DNA from: Bacillus pumilus
GTDB lineage: Bacteria > Bacillota > Bacilli > Bacillales > Bacillaceae
Direction of reading: 5' to 3'
Assembly: GCF_009937765.1 (NCBI RefSeq)
Contig: NZ_CP047089.1
Coordinates: 742,272-806,271, forward strand
DNA length: 64,000 bases
Under the pieces are notes generated by a model that did no database searches, was not told where the DNA came from, and worked only from the letters and a program-made list of their open reading frames with translations. Positions 28,563 to 37,774 of this stretch are shown here, one piece after another. Positions within the stretch are counted from its first letter, which is position 1. Each line of letters begins with the position of its first letter. The position numbers and the translations under genes are program-made.

Positions 28563-28662
28563 AAATTAGCGTTAGAGAATCATTTCATCCTTTAGTCAAA
28601 ATTATTTAATGTATGCATATAACTTTAGGAAGTGCAATGAAGATTGAAAGGGGCCGCAAGAG

Positions 28663-29406
28663 ATGCCAAATGCTTTAACAATCGACCGTCTTCATGTCTC
28701 ATATCACGGACAGGATGCTTTAGAGAACATTTCTCTTTCCATACAGGAAGGAACGATGACAGGAATCATAGGTCCAAATGGTGCCGGCAAGTCGACTTTA
28801 CTCAAGGCATGCTTGGATTTAATTGAAAAAGACCAGGGAGATATTCGCTTTTTTGAACAGCCCTTTAAACAAGTGAGAAAACAGATTGCGTATGTACCAC
28901 AGAGAAATGATCTAGACTGGACGTTTCCTATTCATGTGCTGGATACCGTCCTACTTGGAACATATCCGAAGCTTGGCCTGATCAAACGTCCCAAAAAAGA
29001 AGACCGGGCTTATGCGTACCACTGTTTAGAAAAAGTGGGCATGCAGGATTTTGCTAAAAGACAGATTGGTGAGTTATCCGGCGGTCAGCAGCAGCGTGTC
29101 TTCCTTGCAAGAGCACTTGCGCAAAATGCACAGCTCTTCTGTTTGGATGAACCGTTTGTTGGGATTGATATGGCGAGTGAAGAAACGATGGTTCGCATTT
29201 TGAAGGAATTACGAGATGAAGGAAAAACCATTTTAGTGGTCCATCATGATTTAAGTAAAGCCGATGATTACTTCAGCCATCTCGTTCTATTAAATAAAAA
29301 ACTCATCAAAGCAGGACCTGTACACGATATCCTACGTCCAGAGGTCATGCTGGAGGCATATGAAACGCAGCTACCATTCTTAAAATCAGCAGGAGGAGAC
29401 GTGTAA
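28663..29406 (+). CDS. mntB: manganese ABC transporter ATP-binding protein
   Basis: 247-residue ATPase of the metal-chelate (PsaB/SitB/MntB) class. Walker A is GPNGAGKST, Q-loop VPQRNDLDW, signature LSGGQQQRVFLARAL, Walker B FCLDEPFVGID and H-loop VVHHDLSK. First gene of an ATPase-permease-lipoprotein operon with the order of psaBCA. The symbol follows B. subtilis usage; there, however, the binding-protein gene comes first and two permeases exist. Substrate is inferred from the MntR-like box. Confidence 0.85.
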   Translation: MPNALTIDRLHVSYHGQDALENISLSIQEGTMTGIIGPNGAGKSTLLKACLDLIEKDQGDIRFFEQPFKQVRKQIAYVPQRNDLDWTFPIHVLDTVLLGTYPKLGLIKRPKKEDRAYAYHCLEKVGMQDFAKRQIGELSGGQQQRVFLARALAQNAQLFCLDEPFVGIDMASEETMVRILKELRDEGKTILVVHHDLSKADDYFSHLVLLNKKLIKAGPVHDILRPEVMLEAYETQLPFLKSAGGDV

Positions 29407-30278
29407 TGGAATTTTTAACCGGACTCTTTGAATATGCGTTTTTACAAAAAGCGTTATTTACATCCGTGATGGTAGGCATTATTTGCGGGGTCATTGGCTG
29501 CTTTATCATTTTACGGGGCATGGCCTTGATGGGAGACGCCATATCACATGCTGTACTGCCAGGTGTCGCCATCTCTTATATGCTAGGCATTAATTTTTTC
29601 TTTGGAGCCGTCTTAACTGGCGTATTAACAGCGATTGGGATCGGATACGTGAGTCAAAACAGTCGCATCAAAAATGACTCTGCGATTGGGATTGTCTTCA
29701 CCGCTTTTTTCTCAATTGGGATCATTTTGATCACATTTTTGAAAAGTTCCAGTGATTTATATCATATCTTGTTTGGAAACGTTCTAGCTGTTCGATCATC
29801 TGATATGTGGATTACGCTTGGCATCGGCATTTTTATCCTGCTGGCCGTCATCGTTTTCTACAAAGAATTGCTCATTAGTTCATTTGATCCGGTCATTTCT
29901 TCGGTTTACGGTTTACCGAATCGTATGATCCATTATTTTCTCATGACCTTGTTGACCCTTGTGACCGTTGCTTCACTGCAAACTGTGGGGATTATTCTTG
30001 TCGTTGCTATGCTTATTACGCCGGCAGCCACTGCGTATCTTTTAACAGACCGGCTATGGATCATGATCTATCTATCTGCTTTTTTCGGGGCAGTTTCTGC
30101 TGTCGCCGGACTTGGACTTAGTTTTACGTATAATTTGTCATCTGGCGCTTCTATCGTGCTGGTCGCGACTATTTTATTCGGGAGTGCCTTTATCTTTTCA
30201 CCAAAACAAGGCATTCTATGGAGATCATTAAAATCTAAACAAAAACGAACGCAGCTAAAAAAGGATGCGTCTATGTAA
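29406..30278 (+). CDS. mntC: manganese ABC transporter permease
   Basis: 290-residue ABC-3 family permease with about eight helices. Conserved segments are GCFIILRGMALMGDAISHAVLPGVAISYMLG and the later TVGIILVVAMLITPAATAYLLTDR. The ATG overlaps the ATPase stop (TAATG). Only one permease gene is present, so a homodimer is expected. Confidence 0.87.
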   Translation: MEFLTGLFEYAFLQKALFTSVMVGIICGVIGCFIILRGMALMGDAISHAVLPGVAISYMLGINFFFGAVLTGVLTAIGIGYVSQNSRIKNDSAIGIVFTAFFSIGIILITFLKSSSDLYHILFGNVLAVRSSDMWITLGIGIFILLAVIVFYKELLISSFDPVISSVYGLPNRMIHYFLMTLLTLVTVASLQTVGIILVVAMLITPAATAYLLTDRLWIMIYLSAFFGAVSAVAGLGLSFTYNLSSGASIVLVATILFGSAFIFSPKQGILWRSLKSKQKRTQLKKDASM

Positions 30279-30291
30279 AAGGAGGACATAT

Positions 30292-31230
30292 ATGAAGAAG
30301 GTATTTGCAATCCGTTTAACCGCAGTATTCATTGCCCTTATGATCATCACAGGCTGTTCTACTAAGCAAAATAATTCCGGCAAAGATGACGGCACATTAA
30401 AAGTCGTCACGACCTACTCCATTCTTTATGACATTGTGAAGGAAGTAGGCGGAGAGCACGTCTCTATTCACAGCATTGTTCCCATTGGTACAGACCCACA
30501 TGAATTTGATCCACTGCCAAAGGATGTTCAGCATACAACGGATGCAGACCTTGTTCTATATAATGGTTTAAACCTTGAAACAGGGAATGGCTGGTTTCAA
30601 AAGCTGCTCGAATCGAGTGGCAAGGACGGGGATGATGCACCTGTAGCCGAAATGAGTAAAGGTGTCAAAGTCAAACATTTATCTTCAAAAGGACTCGAAA
30701 GCCAGCAGGATCCACATGCTTGGCTAAATGTCGAAAATGGGATTCTGTATGCTAAAAATGCTAGAGATGCACTTATTAAGGCGGACCCTGAGCATCAAGA
30801 GGATTACGAAAAAAATGCAGAAGCCTATATCAAAAAACTTCAAACGCTTCATAATGAAGCAAAAGACAAGTTCGATCAGCTGCCAAAAGATAAAAAACGT
30901 CTTGTGACAAGTGAGGGAGCCTTCAAGTATTTTGCAGATGCTTATGGACTAGAGGCTGGATACATTTGGGAGATCAACACAGAGAATGAAGGAACACCTG
31001 GACAAATGAAACGTATCATTCATTTCGTCAAAGATCATCAAGTACCTGCGCTCTTCCTTGAAACAAGTGTCGATCAACGTAGCCTTGAAAGCCTATCTGA
31101 AGAAACTGGTGTTCCGATTAAAGGAAAAGTATTCACTGACTCCATTGGAAAGAAAGGTGAAGATGGAGACAGCTACTATAAGATGATGAAATGGAATATT
31201 GACACCATTTACAAAGGGCTTTCATCATAA
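30292..31230 (+). CDS. mntA: manganese-binding lipoprotein of ABC transporter
   Basis: 312-residue cluster A-I (PsaA/MntC type) metal-binding lipoprotein. The start at ATG 30292 is fixed by AAAGGAGG seven bases upstream. Lipobox ITGC gives lipidated Cys22. Metal ligands expected in the family appear as His in GTDPHEFDP, His in DPHAWLN, Glu in a later GYIWEINTENEG segment and Asp in FTDSIG. There is no His-rich loop of the kind seen in zinc binders, which favours manganese. Confidence 0.87.
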   Translation: MKKVFAIRLTAVFIALMIITGCSTKQNNSGKDDGTLKVVTTYSILYDIVKEVGGEHVSIHSIVPIGTDPHEFDPLPKDVQHTTDADLVLYNGLNLETGNGWFQKLLESSGKDGDDAPVAEMSKGVKVKHLSSKGLESQQDPHAWLNVENGILYAKNARDALIKADPEHQEDYEKNAEAYIKKLQTLHNEAKDKFDQLPKDKKRLVTSEGAFKYFADAYGLEAGYIWEINTENEGTPGQMKRIIHFVKDHQVPALFLETSVDQRSLESLSEETGVPIKGKVFTDSIGKKGEDGDSYYKMMKWNIDTIYKGLSS

Positions 31231-31263
31231 AAAAACAGGCGAAATGATTTCGCCTGTTTTTTT
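31229..31263. terminator. terminator after the Mn operon (bidirectional)
   Basis: AAAAACAGGCGAAA/TTTCGCCTGTTTTT stem with a TGA loop between convergent genes. Confidence 0.88.
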
Positions 31264-31264
31264 A

Positions 31265-31825
31265 TTAGCTGGCTATATTTTGCGGGTGTTTTTTTGGCCA
31301 AATCACATAGCTGATGCTAATGACGAAATCAATGCCTAAGACCATTCCCCATACTCTTGCTAGCTGTATCAGTGCTTCCGTCCGTTCTGGTGCTTGGATG
31401 AGATAGGATAGCCCAAATAGTAGACCAGCTCCGATGACATAAGAGACGAGATGCCGCGTCCAGCCGACTATTTCATACACAGACCGTTCCTTCCCGTATT
31501 TTGGTCTTTCCTTCGGCTTAGGGCCTCCTGCAAATCGATAAGCAAACCGGACATCTGCCCATTTCACCATCTGATGTCCAAAAGCGAGACTCACCCCAAT
31601 ATAAACAGCCGCGAGCCCATGAATGACACTCGCCACAGCCCCCTGTCTTAAATCCAAATACGTCGCTGCCAGAAGAATGAGATCCAAAATTGGTGTACAA
31701 ATGAGAAAGAATGCGCCCCACTTTTTCTGTCTAAACACATAACGCAGTGTTAACCCCACTAGAATAAACAGCCAAAAGCCAATTTCACATGCCACAATCA
31801 ATAACCCGACCAATATTCCCCACAT
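31265..31825 (-). CDS. membrane protein of unknown function, divergent from TetR
   Basis: About 186 residues with five to six hydrophobic segments and a basic middle loop (FAGGPKPKERPKYGKER). I do not recognise the family. The ATG at 31825 is used because upstream codons run through the operator region, but only AAAAAGG directly touching the ATG is seen, so the start is uncertain. A longer form from 31909 would overlap the TetR gene. Two palindromes in the 77-base gap suggest control by the neighbouring TetR protein. Confidence 0.65.
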   Translation of the reverse strand: MWGILVGLLIVACEIGFWLFILVGLTLRYVFRQKKWGAFFLICTPILDLILLAATYLDLRQGAVASVIHGLAAVYIGVSLAFGHQMVKWADVRFAYRFAGGPKPKERPKYGKERSVYEIVGWTRHLVSYVIGAGLLFGLSYLIQAPERTEALIQLARVWGMVLGIDFVISISYVIWPKKHPQNIAS

Positions 31826-31830
31826 CCTTT

Positions 31831-31872
31831 TTAACACAATTGTATTAAATAAAAAATAACACAACTGTGTTA
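31831..31872. promoter_or_regulatory. twin TetR-type operators
   Basis: TTAACACAATTGTATTAA (31831-31848, one mismatch) and TAACACAACTGTGTTA (31857-31872, perfect arms) are two copies of the same TAACACA inverted repeat, with centres 25 bases apart, in the gap between the divergent tetR and membrane-protein genes. Binding by the adjacent TetR is inferred. Confidence 0.7.
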
Positions 31873-31902
31873 AAAAAACAATAGCTGTGCTAAAATCAAT
31901 GT

Positions 31903-32511
31903 ATGCCAAAAATCGTCGATCACCATAAACAAAAACAAAAAGTCGCTCAAGCTGCTATGAGAGTGATTAAACAGGATGGATTGGAAAACGCTTCTGTACG
32001 AAAAGTAGCGGTAGAAGCTGGCATTTCAGCTGGCTCTATGCGTCATTATTTCTCCACACAGCAGGAGCTATTTCTCTTCTCTATGACATTGATTCAGGAA
32101 AGAGTCAAAGAGCGAATGACAGGACTTCAGCTGAATGGTTCAACGGAAGAAAATGTTCTCGCGTTATTGGAGCAGGTTCTTCCACTTGATGAAGAACGAA
32201 GATTTGAAATGGAGGTGTGGCAGGCTTTTACGGTTAAGTCGATGACTGAACCAGATTTACAGCCACTCAATGCAAAGATGTATGACGAGCTTTTCCAAAT
32301 GACCCAATATTGTTTAATGACATTAAAAGAGGATGGGCTTTTGCTTGATCATATCGATCTTTTCGTCGAAACTGAGCGGCTTTATGCGGTCATCAACGGA
32401 CTTGCATTGAATGGAATCTTGCAGCCTCATCGCTTACCGCCTCAGCTCATACGCTCAGTGCTGCAGATGCATCTGCAATCCATCACCAAAAAAGACATGT
32501 CTCCCTCATAA
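31903..32511 (+). CDS. TetR-family transcriptional regulator
   Basis: 202 residues. The N-terminal helix-turn-helix is at ~residues 10-55 (ENASVRKVAVEAGISAGSMRHYFSTQQELF), and the C-terminal ligand domain is of the BetI/TetR_C_6 kind. No Shine-Dalgarno precedes the ATG and the operators lie only 30 bases upstream, so the mRNA may be nearly leaderless. Divergent from a membrane-protein gene, which is its likely target together with itself. The ligand is unknown. Confidence 0.87.
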   Translation: MPKIVDHHKQKQKVAQAAMRVIKQDGLENASVRKVAVEAGISAGSMRHYFSTQQELFLFSMTLIQERVKERMTGLQLNGSTEENVLALLEQVLPLDEERRFEMEVWQAFTVKSMTEPDLQPLNAKMYDELFQMTQYCLMTLKEDGLLLDHIDLFVETERLYAVINGLALNGILQPHRLPPQLIRSVLQMHLQSITKKDMSPS

Positions 32512-32526
32512 GGGAGCATGTCTTTT
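32490..32526. terminator. bidirectional terminator, tetR/glnL
   Basis: AAGACATG-CTCCCT/AGGGAG-CATGTCTT stem with a CATA loop and flanking A/T runs. It overlaps the tetR stop codon. Confidence 0.85.
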
Positions 32527-33459
32527 TTAATCTTCCATAAAAATACGTTTTGCTTCGTAATAGAGCACCTGCACAAATTTCTTCACATTGATACGGGTAT
32601 GTTCTTCTCTTCCGCTTGTCTCTTTTGTTAATTCACTCATTTTCTTTCGCACGATGGTGAAATCAAAGAATTTAGAGGCGTAATTTTCAAAAGTCGGATG
32701 AGAAAAATCAGTTAACCCAAGTGATGCGATGTGTTTCAATGATTGGTTGATCGCACGCCTCACCCGCTGTTCCGCTGCCTTCGCTTCTCTTGCAATGTCT
32801 GCCGATGTGTAAGGCTCATTTAATTTATCCTCCGTAACACCATTGAAAATGACCTTTAAAGAAGGAAAGGAATCATGATGTTCGGTATGCAGTGCTAAAT
32901 ACTGATCTGTGAAGAGAATCATATCTAATAAATCTTTAGACCCCTTTTCACCCACAATCCCAAGCTCTGCAAGCAAGAACTGACCTGCTTCTGCAAGCGT
33001 TTTACCCCGCTGCTTCGTTTTCGTCTGACCGCGCTGCTGAAACTGCATGACAGATTTGAGTGAATGCTGAATATTTTCAATGGAATGCTCTAAATGAAGC
33101 CGCTCAATCATGAGGTGGAGCACACTTAACACCTCTACACGATTGATTGGCTTTGTCACATAATACTCGACACCAAGCGTATATGCCTGACCGATTAATT
33201 CCTTTGTTTCTACCTGTGACAGCATTAAGTATTTCCCATGAAACTCATCTTTTATGGCTCGAATCGTTTCAAGACCGTCTCTTTCTGGCATTAATAGATC
33301 AATACATAAGATATCAATGTGCAAATCATTTAAGTAGCTTGCTGTTAACTCTGCGCCATCCTCTGCTTCCCCTGCGACAATACCAAGCTCTTCATCTTCA
33401 ATGAGCTGAGCCAGTGAAGAACGCACGGCTTCATCATCATCCACAATAAAAAATCTCAT
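32527..33459 (-). CDS. glnL: response regulator, GlnL/YcbB-like
   Basis: 310 residues. The receiver domain has Asp54 in ILCIDLLMPERDG and Lys in YYVTKPINRVEV. A YcbB-type C-terminal domain (~residues 150-300) contains a helix-turn-helix-like YTSADIAREAKAAEQRVRRAINQSLKHI. The ATG overlaps the kinase stop. In B. subtilis GlnK/GlnL activate glutaminase and glutamine transport genes (known). Here the pair follows gltT-aspA, so its targets may be aspartate/glutamate genes. Confidence 0.85.
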   Translation of the reverse strand: MRFFIVDDDEAVRSSLAQLIEDEELGIVAGEAEDGAELTASYLNDLHIDILCIDLLMPERDGLETIRAIKDEFHGKYLMLSQVETKELIGQAYTLGVEYYVTKPINRVEVLSVLHLMIERLHLEHSIENIQHSLKSVMQFQQRGQTKTKQRGKTLAEAGQFLLAELGIVGEKGSKDLLDMILFTDQYLALHTEHHDSFPSLKVIFNGVTEDKLNEPYTSADIAREAKAAEQRVRRAINQSLKHIASLGLTDFSHPTFENYASKFFDFTIVRKKMSELTKETSGREEHTRINVKKFVQVLYYEAKRIFMED

Positions 33460-34772
33460 CTCCCAATCCCCTCTTTTCTACTGACTTGATCCATTGGTAT
33501 CGTTAACGTGAAAGTCGTTTGTTTATTTGGGACACTCTGCATCTCAACACTTCCGCCAAGCTTCTCCGCTGTATCCTTTACATAGGAAAGCCCAATACCG
33601 CTTGATGGATTCCCAGCCTGATCGTATTTTAAAGTAAAACCGGGTTTAAAAATCACATGGTGATTGCGCTCTTTAATACCAGGCCCGTTGTCACTAATTT
33701 GAAAGACCACATGGTTCTCTTTCTGAGAAATAGAGAGTGACACCTCTCCATCCACCGGAATGGCTTCGACAGCATTGGAAACGATATTGTTTAACAAAGA
33801 TAGAATGGTATACACGTGATAGACGGGATGCTGCCCATCTTCATCATAATGAAAGACAATGTTTTTTTTAAGAGATTCTGCGTAATTTTCATGAATACGG
33901 ATCACAAGCCCAGCAATATGCGCAGGATTTGCATACGCCTGAAAATTTTCTTCATGAATCAGCTTTGATAAGGCAGAAAAAATCCGCTGGTTATCCTTTT
34001 TGATCTCATGCACCTCTCCTGCGATTTGCAGGGCTGTTTTTCCGAGCTTTTTCAAATCCAAAGATTCCGCATCCTTTGCGTGATGCAGGGATTGATACAA
34101 TTGGTAGGATGTCGCTGTAATGTGCTCAGCATGTGCAAGTGTTTTATGAAAGTATGTAGATTCCGTATAAAGGTTAGACAGGAGCATGAGCAGATGTTCC
34201 TTTTCCTTTTTCATCTGACGCTCTCTCGCCTGCTCTTCATACAAGCGAATCATTGTATAACAAGCCAACACGAAAAAGCTTCTGAAAATCGCTAAAACGA
34301 AAAGCTGAAACAGCGTCCGCATCGTTAAAATTTCATCGATGGTACCGCGAAGCGTAATCATTTCAACAACGCTCGCACACAGCTCCATGATGATACCAGT
34401 CGCTCCAATCAGCCAAGGCTGATCGCGGAAACGTTTGACCTTTAATAAATAAAAGAGCGTGCCGTAGACGACATAATAAAGCAGGGGAGGAAATCTTAAC
34501 GAAACCGCTTCTTCCAGCGGAAGATGACCTGTGACGGCTGTATCAAGAAGCACACGAAATGCAAAAACAGAAACCCCTGCAATGATACCGCTTGCCCATG
34601 CCGGGAATTTTTTCATTTGAAGCAGGATAAAGAAAAAGACAACGGTTCCAAAGCTGACCCGAAAGCTGTCCTCAAATGGATAAAATTTAAACTCTCCGCC
34701 AATCGGTGTCAGTACAATGAGCATGACAATTAAATAAGGCTCTGTATTTAGCCATTTTTTCAGTAGATTCAA
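33456..34772 (-). CDS. glnK: sensor histidine kinase, GlnK/YcbA-like
   Basis: 438 residues with about six N-terminal transmembrane segments (to ~190). A dimerisation helix includes FHKTLAHAEHITATSYQLYQ. The ATPase domain contains LLNNIVSNAVEAIP (N box), ISDNGPGI (G1) and SSGIGLSYVKDTAEKLGG (G2). Translation appears to start at TTG 34772 behind AGGGATG. It lies upstream of and overlaps the regulator gene. The signal is unknown; glutamine sensing is known only for the B. subtilis relative. Confidence 0.85.
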   Translation of the reverse strand: MNLLKKWLNTEPYLIVMLIVLTPIGGEFKFYPFEDSFRVSFGTVVFFFILLQMKKFPAWASGIIAGVSVFAFRVLLDTAVTGHLPLEEAVSLRFPPLLYYVVYGTLFYLLKVKRFRDQPWLIGATGIIMELCASVVEMITLRGTIDEILTMRTLFQLFVLAIFRSFFVLACYTMIRLYEEQARERQMKKEKEHLLMLLSNLYTESTYFHKTLAHAEHITATSYQLYQSLHHAKDAESLDLKKLGKTALQIAGEVHEIKKDNQRIFSALSKLIHEENFQAYANPAHIAGLVIRIHENYAESLKKNIVFHYDEDGQHPVYHVYTILSLLNNIVSNAVEAIPVDGEVSLSISQKENHVVFQISDNGPGIKERNHHVIFKPGFTLKYDQAGNPSSGIGLSYVKDTAEKLGGSVEMQSVPNKQTTFTLTIPMDQVSRKEGIGR

Positions 34773-34837
34773 ACGCAGTCACATCCCTAATAATTGACGA
34801 TAGTATACTATGTGGGCTTGAGAAAAACAAACATCCA

Positions 34838-34875
34838 TAAAAAAGCGCACACCGGAACTTTGTCGGTGTGCGCTT
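34838..34875 (-). terminator. terminator after aspA
   Basis: AAGCGCACACCG/CGGTGTGCGCTT stem with a nine-base loop and a minus-strand T run, separating aspA from glnK. Confidence 0.88.
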
Positions 34876-34888
34876 CTCATGATGCCGC

Positions 34889-36334
34889 TTAATCTTCTAA
34901 ACGATCCTTTTCTAAAAGTGATGCGCCAGCAATACCTGGTTTGGTCATTTCAAAAGGATTCAAGATGACGTCAAGCTCTTCCTCTGTTAACACATCATTT
35001 TGCAGACAAAGCTCACGTACAGATGCGCCTGTAAGAATCGCTTCTCTTGCAATTCGTGCAGCAGCTTCATAACCAATATGCGGATTCACTGCTGTCATGA
35101 CACCAGCACTTTTTTCTACATATTCTTTTAATCTCGTTTCATCTGCTTTTAGATCACGCAAGCAGTTGTCCATGAATGACTCAAATACATTCTTCATCAT
35201 GCTGAGAGATTGTAGTAAGTTGAATATTAAAACTGGCTCCATGACGTTCAGTTCCAGCTGACCCGCCTCTGATGCAAGACAGATCGTGTGGTCATTTCCG
35301 ATGACTTGGAATGCCACTTGGTTCATGACCTCAGGCATCACTGGGTTGACTTTCCCTGGCATGATGGATGAACCCGGCTGTCTCGGCGGCAAGTGAAGCT
35401 CACCAAAGCCTGCTCTTGGACCTGATGCCATCAAGCGAATATCGTTCGCCATTTTGGACATATTCATCATACATACTTTCAGTGCAGCCGATACTTCAGT
35501 ATAAGCATCCGTATTTTGAGTGGCATCGACTAAATCTTCTGCTCCAACTAACGGTAATCCGCTAATGTCAGATAGATAGCCGACCACTTGGCGAATATAT
35601 TTAGGATCAGCATTCAAGCCAGTTCCGACTGCTGTTGCACCCATATTGACTTCATATAAATGCTGTTTAGACTGCTTGATCCGTTTAATATCACGAGCAA
35701 GAACCTTTGCATAAGCACTAAACTCTTGACCAAGTCTAATTGGAACAGCGTCCTGAAGATGCGTACGTCCCATTTTGATCACATGATCGAATTCTTGTGC
35801 TTTTTCTGTCATGACTTGATGCATGTTTTCCATCGTATAAAGTAGTTTTTCAATCATATTCAATGTTGAAATATGAATCGCTGTTGGGAAAACGTCGTTT
35901 GTTGACTGCGACATGTTCACATGCGTGTTTGGACTTAGCTCAGTATAAGCGCCTTTTTCCTTTCCTAGTAATTCAAGCGCTCTGTTTGCAATGACTTCAT
36001 TGGCATTCATATTCATTGAAGTGCCAGCCCCGCCTTGAATTGGATCGACTATAAATTGATTGTTCCATTTTCCTTCAATAACCTCATCGGCAGCTTGGAC
36101 AATTTTTTCTCCAAGACCAGAATAGAGTCGCTTTGTATCCATATTTGCAAGTGCGGCTGCCTTTTTGACAATCCCTAATGCTTTGATGAGTTCCTCATGA
36201 ACATGGTAGCCAGTAATTGGAAAGTTCTCTACTGCACGTAATGTTTGAATTCCATAATACGCTTGAGTGTCTACTTCCTTTTCACCTAGAAAGTCTCGTT
36301 CGATTCGAACTTGCTTGTCCTGTAGCTTCGTCAT
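34889..36334 (-). CDS. aspA: aspartate ammonia-lyase
   Basis: Deaminates L-aspartate to fumarate and ammonia. 481 residues, fumarase/aspartase superfamily. The signature GSSIMPGKVNPVMPE carries the catalytic serine loop. Other landmarks are YYGIQTLRAVENFPI, GGAGTSMNMNANEVIANRA, NTHVNMSQSTNDVFPTA and MGRTHLQDAVPI. It starts 16 bases after gltT, giving an uptake-plus-deamination operon. In B. subtilis aspA pairs with asparaginase ansA instead, which is absent here. Confidence 0.95.
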   Translation of the reverse strand: MTKLQDKQVRIERDFLGEKEVDTQAYYGIQTLRAVENFPITGYHVHEELIKALGIVKKAAALANMDTKRLYSGLGEKIVQAADEVIEGKWNNQFIVDPIQGGAGTSMNMNANEVIANRALELLGKEKGAYTELSPNTHVNMSQSTNDVFPTAIHISTLNMIEKLLYTMENMHQVMTEKAQEFDHVIKMGRTHLQDAVPIRLGQEFSAYAKVLARDIKRIKQSKQHLYEVNMGATAVGTGLNADPKYIRQVVGYLSDISGLPLVGAEDLVDATQNTDAYTEVSAALKVCMMNMSKMANDIRLMASGPRAGFGELHLPPRQPGSSIMPGKVNPVMPEVMNQVAFQVIGNDHTICLASEAGQLELNVMEPVLIFNLLQSLSMMKNVFESFMDNCLRDLKADETRLKEYVEKSAGVMTAVNPHIGYEAAARIAREAILTGASVRELCLQNDVLTEEELDVILNPFEMTKPGIAGASLLEKDRLED

Positions 36335-36350
36335 TTGAAAAGATCTCCTT

Positions 36351-37628
36351 TTACGCTGCTTTTGTTTGTTGTTTTAATTCCTCAATATACTTCTTCGATT
36401 TCTCTTGATCAAACACTTTTTCCCACTTAGACATGACAATGGCTGCAAGTGAGTTACCAAATACGTTAACAGTTGTACGAACCATGTCAAGAATACGGTC
36501 GATCCCAACGATGAAGGCAAGTCCTTCAAGCGGCAGTCCCATTGCACCAAGTGTTGTGATGACAACAACGATGGATGCACCTGGTACACCAGCCATTCCT
36601 TTAGATGTCAGCATCAAGATTAATAGTAACGTAATTTGCTCATAGATTGAAAGTGGCATGCCGTACATTTGTGCAACAAATATGGCGGCAATGGATTGAT
36701 AGATGGCACTTCCATCTAAGTTAAAGGTGTAGCCTGTTGGGATAACGAACGACGTGATCGCTTTCGGGCAGCCGAACTTCTCCATTTTATCCATTAGTCT
36801 AGGCAGTACAGCTTCTGAACTTGCTGTTGAGAATGCAAGAATGATTTCTTCTTTTAGCACTTTAAATAGTGTAAAGACGCTTGTTCCAGCTAATTTTGCG
36901 ATAATGCCAAGTACGACAATCACGAAGAATGCCATTGTGCCGTAAACGACAAGTACCAGCTTACCTAGCGGGAGAAGCGCTCCGACCCCGAATTTGATCA
37001 CCGTCACACTGATGAGCGCGAATACACCAAATGGTGCAAACTTCATCACTTTATTGGTCACCCAGAACATGGCTTCGAGTATCCCCTCAAAGAATCCTAA
37101 TACTGGTTTTCCTTTGTCTCCTACTGCGGCAATTCCTAATCCGAATAAGACGGTAAAGAAGATCGTTGGTAATAGATCACCTTCTGCAATAGATTGGAAC
37201 ACGTTTGTTGGCACTAGATGCACAATCGTTTCAGAGAAACTTGCTTTTTCGGAAGAAGCTTTTGATGTCTCTTCATATTTAGAGATATCGCCTTTTTCCA
37301 TGTTGCTCATGTCAATTCCTGTACCAGGATGGAAGAAGTTTGCTGCAAGCAGTCCTACTGCTAATGCAATCGTTGTCACAATTTCGAAGTAAAGAATCGT
37401 TTTCCCACCGAGTCTTCCGATGGTTTTCATATCCCCTACACCAGCTACTGCGACAATCAACGCAGCAATAACAATTGGCAGAACGATCATTTTAATTAAG
37501 TGGATGAATATATCGCCAATCGGCGTTAACACATTAATAACGGTTTCATTTTGATAAAACAGCGCTCCCACGATAACACCCAGAACAAGCGCGATGAGTA
37601 TTTGAGAAGCTAACCCTAACTTTTTCAT
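36351..37628 (-). CDS. gltT: glutamate/aspartate cation symporter (GltT/GltP type)
   Basis: DAACS-family carrier, 425 residues. Core motifs are the serine-rich re-entrant loop AFSTASSEAVLPRLMDKMEKFG, NLDGSAIYQSIAAIF with the TM7 Asn/Asp, the second loop TSKGMAGVPGAS and the substrate-binding DRILDMVRTTVNVFGNSLAA. It heads the operon with aspA, so aspartate is a likely main substrate. The choice between the GltT and GltP names is by resemblance only. Confidence 0.9.
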   Translation of the reverse strand: MKKLGLASQILIALVLGVIVGALFYQNETVINVLTPIGDIFIHLIKMIVLPIVIAALIVAVAGVGDMKTIGRLGGKTILYFEIVTTIALAVGLLAANFFHPGTGIDMSNMEKGDISKYEETSKASSEKASFSETIVHLVPTNVFQSIAEGDLLPTIFFTVLFGLGIAAVGDKGKPVLGFFEGILEAMFWVTNKVMKFAPFGVFALISVTVIKFGVGALLPLGKLVLVVYGTMAFFVIVVLGIIAKLAGTSVFTLFKVLKEEIILAFSTASSEAVLPRLMDKMEKFGCPKAITSFVIPTGYTFNLDGSAIYQSIAAIFVAQMYGMPLSIYEQITLLLILMLTSKGMAGVPGASIVVVITTLGAMGLPLEGLAFIVGIDRILDMVRTTVNVFGNSLAAIVMSKWEKVFDQEKSKKYIEELKQQTKAA

Positions 37629-37646
37629 ACGTGAACCCCCTTTTTT

Positions 37647-37660
37647 TGATAACGCTTTCT
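37647..37660 (-). promoter_or_regulatory. cre-like site upstream of gltT
   Basis: Minus-strand AGAAAGCGTTATCA differs from the cre consensus TGWAANCGNTNWCA at one defined position. It is 19 bases before gltT, where CcpA would block expression. Inferred. Confidence 0.5.
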
Positions 37661-37774
37661 TTGTTGCTTAATCGCATCTTAACGATGAACCTACAAAAAA
37701 CGACAAAAAGGAACAAAAAGAAGTGAATTTTTTATGAAAAATCTTTTAAAAGGTGGGTTTTTCCACAAAATTGT

